From Lentzea cavernae (GTDB lineage Bacteria; Actinomycetota; Actinomycetes; Mycobacteriales; Pseudonocardiaceae), in the NCBI RefSeq assembly GCF_014653695.1, contig NZ_BNAR01000005.1, positions 372,001 through 436,000 of the forward strand: 64,000 nt of DNA, given 5' to 3'. Under the pieces are notes generated by a model. The model saw nothing but the letters and a program-made list of their open reading frames with translations, did no database searches and was not told where the DNA came from. The position numbers were made by a program, and so were the translations under genes. Shown piece by piece: positions 63,922 to 64,000 of this stretch. Positions within the stretch are counted from its first letter, which is position 1. Each line of letters starts with the position of its first letter.

Positions 63922-63941
63922 ATGTACTAGCCGATACATTT
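63922..63941. promoter_or_regulatory. Inverted repeat, putative TetR-type operator of the SnoaL-DUF417 unit
   Basis: AATGTA (63922-63927) and TACATT (63936-63941) are perfect 6-bp arms with an 8-base spacer, 33 bases upstream of the SnoaL-like start. The pattern is typical of TetR-family sites. The regulator is probably encoded to the right, outside the window. Confidence 0.6.
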
Positions 63942-64000
63942 TCGCAAGCATGTGAACCCTCCAGCTGCGATGCGGTATTCTCCTCTGGACTGTCGAGTAC

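Overview
The window reads as chromosomal DNA of a filamentous high-GC actinobacterium, most likely a member of the Pseudonocardiaceae (Lentzea, Saccharothrix or Amycolatopsis-like). This rests on strong G/C bias at third codon positions, frequent GTG starts, many 4-base ATGA/GTGA overlaps, an AfsR/SARP regulator, a PknB-type kinase, GAF-ANTAR regulators and a rich secreted carbohydrate-active enzyme set. The genus is an inference. No rRNA, tRNA or CRISPR array was seen.

Layout. 1-6.6 kb is an accessory region: a truncated and odd SDR-like start, a DUF1963 gene, a frameshifted Mrr-like restriction endonuclease, a coupled pair encoding a TIR-transmembrane-vWA-like protein and a membrane-anchored vWA-like/propeller protein, then a decayed transposase. 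This is the best candidate for an undescribed (defence-like) system. 6.6-19 kb holds a carboxylic acid reductase, an ECF42-type sigma factor with its DGPF/YCII partner, a Tat-exported protein, an AraC regulator-stand-alone TrpB homologue-acetyltransferase operon, a hypothetical repeat protein and a Ser/Thr kinase with a lectin-like ectodomain. 19-22.6 kb is a LacI regulator and a secreted glycosidase with three matching operator sites. 22.6-25.9 kb is an arsenic resistance cluster (acr3, arsR, arsC, flavoprotein).

26-39 kb is a stress-signalling island: two STAS proteins, three GAF-ANTAR proteins, an ATP-grasp protein that appears to start at ATC, a GT4 glycosyltransferase, DUF2188, DUF5994, RGCVC and CsbD proteins, an AI-2E family permease coupled to a fatty acid desaturase, and a cold shock protein. 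39-46 kb contains an AfsR/SARP regulator, a secreted ricin-type lectin, a 100-residue protein translationally coupled to a B12/radical SAM RiPP methyltransferase-like enzyme, and a small unknown protein. This looks like a small RiPP-type biosynthetic locus.

46-49 kb holds an ArsR-type regulator with a quinone oxidoreductase and an HxlR regulator divergent from an enoyl-CoA hydratase, each with a near-perfect palindromic operator. 49-56.4 kb is a plant cell-wall degradation cluster (GH10-CBM2 xylanase, GH43-CBM6, GH95 with a ricin-type module, CE1-like esterase-CBM2), ending in an orphan signal-peptide remnant. 56.5-64 kb carries an MFS exporter with TetR regulator, a cupin XRE regulator divergent from a methyltransferase, a second MFS exporter with a beta-lactamase-like hydrolase, and a DUF417/SnoaL-like pair behind a palindromic operator.
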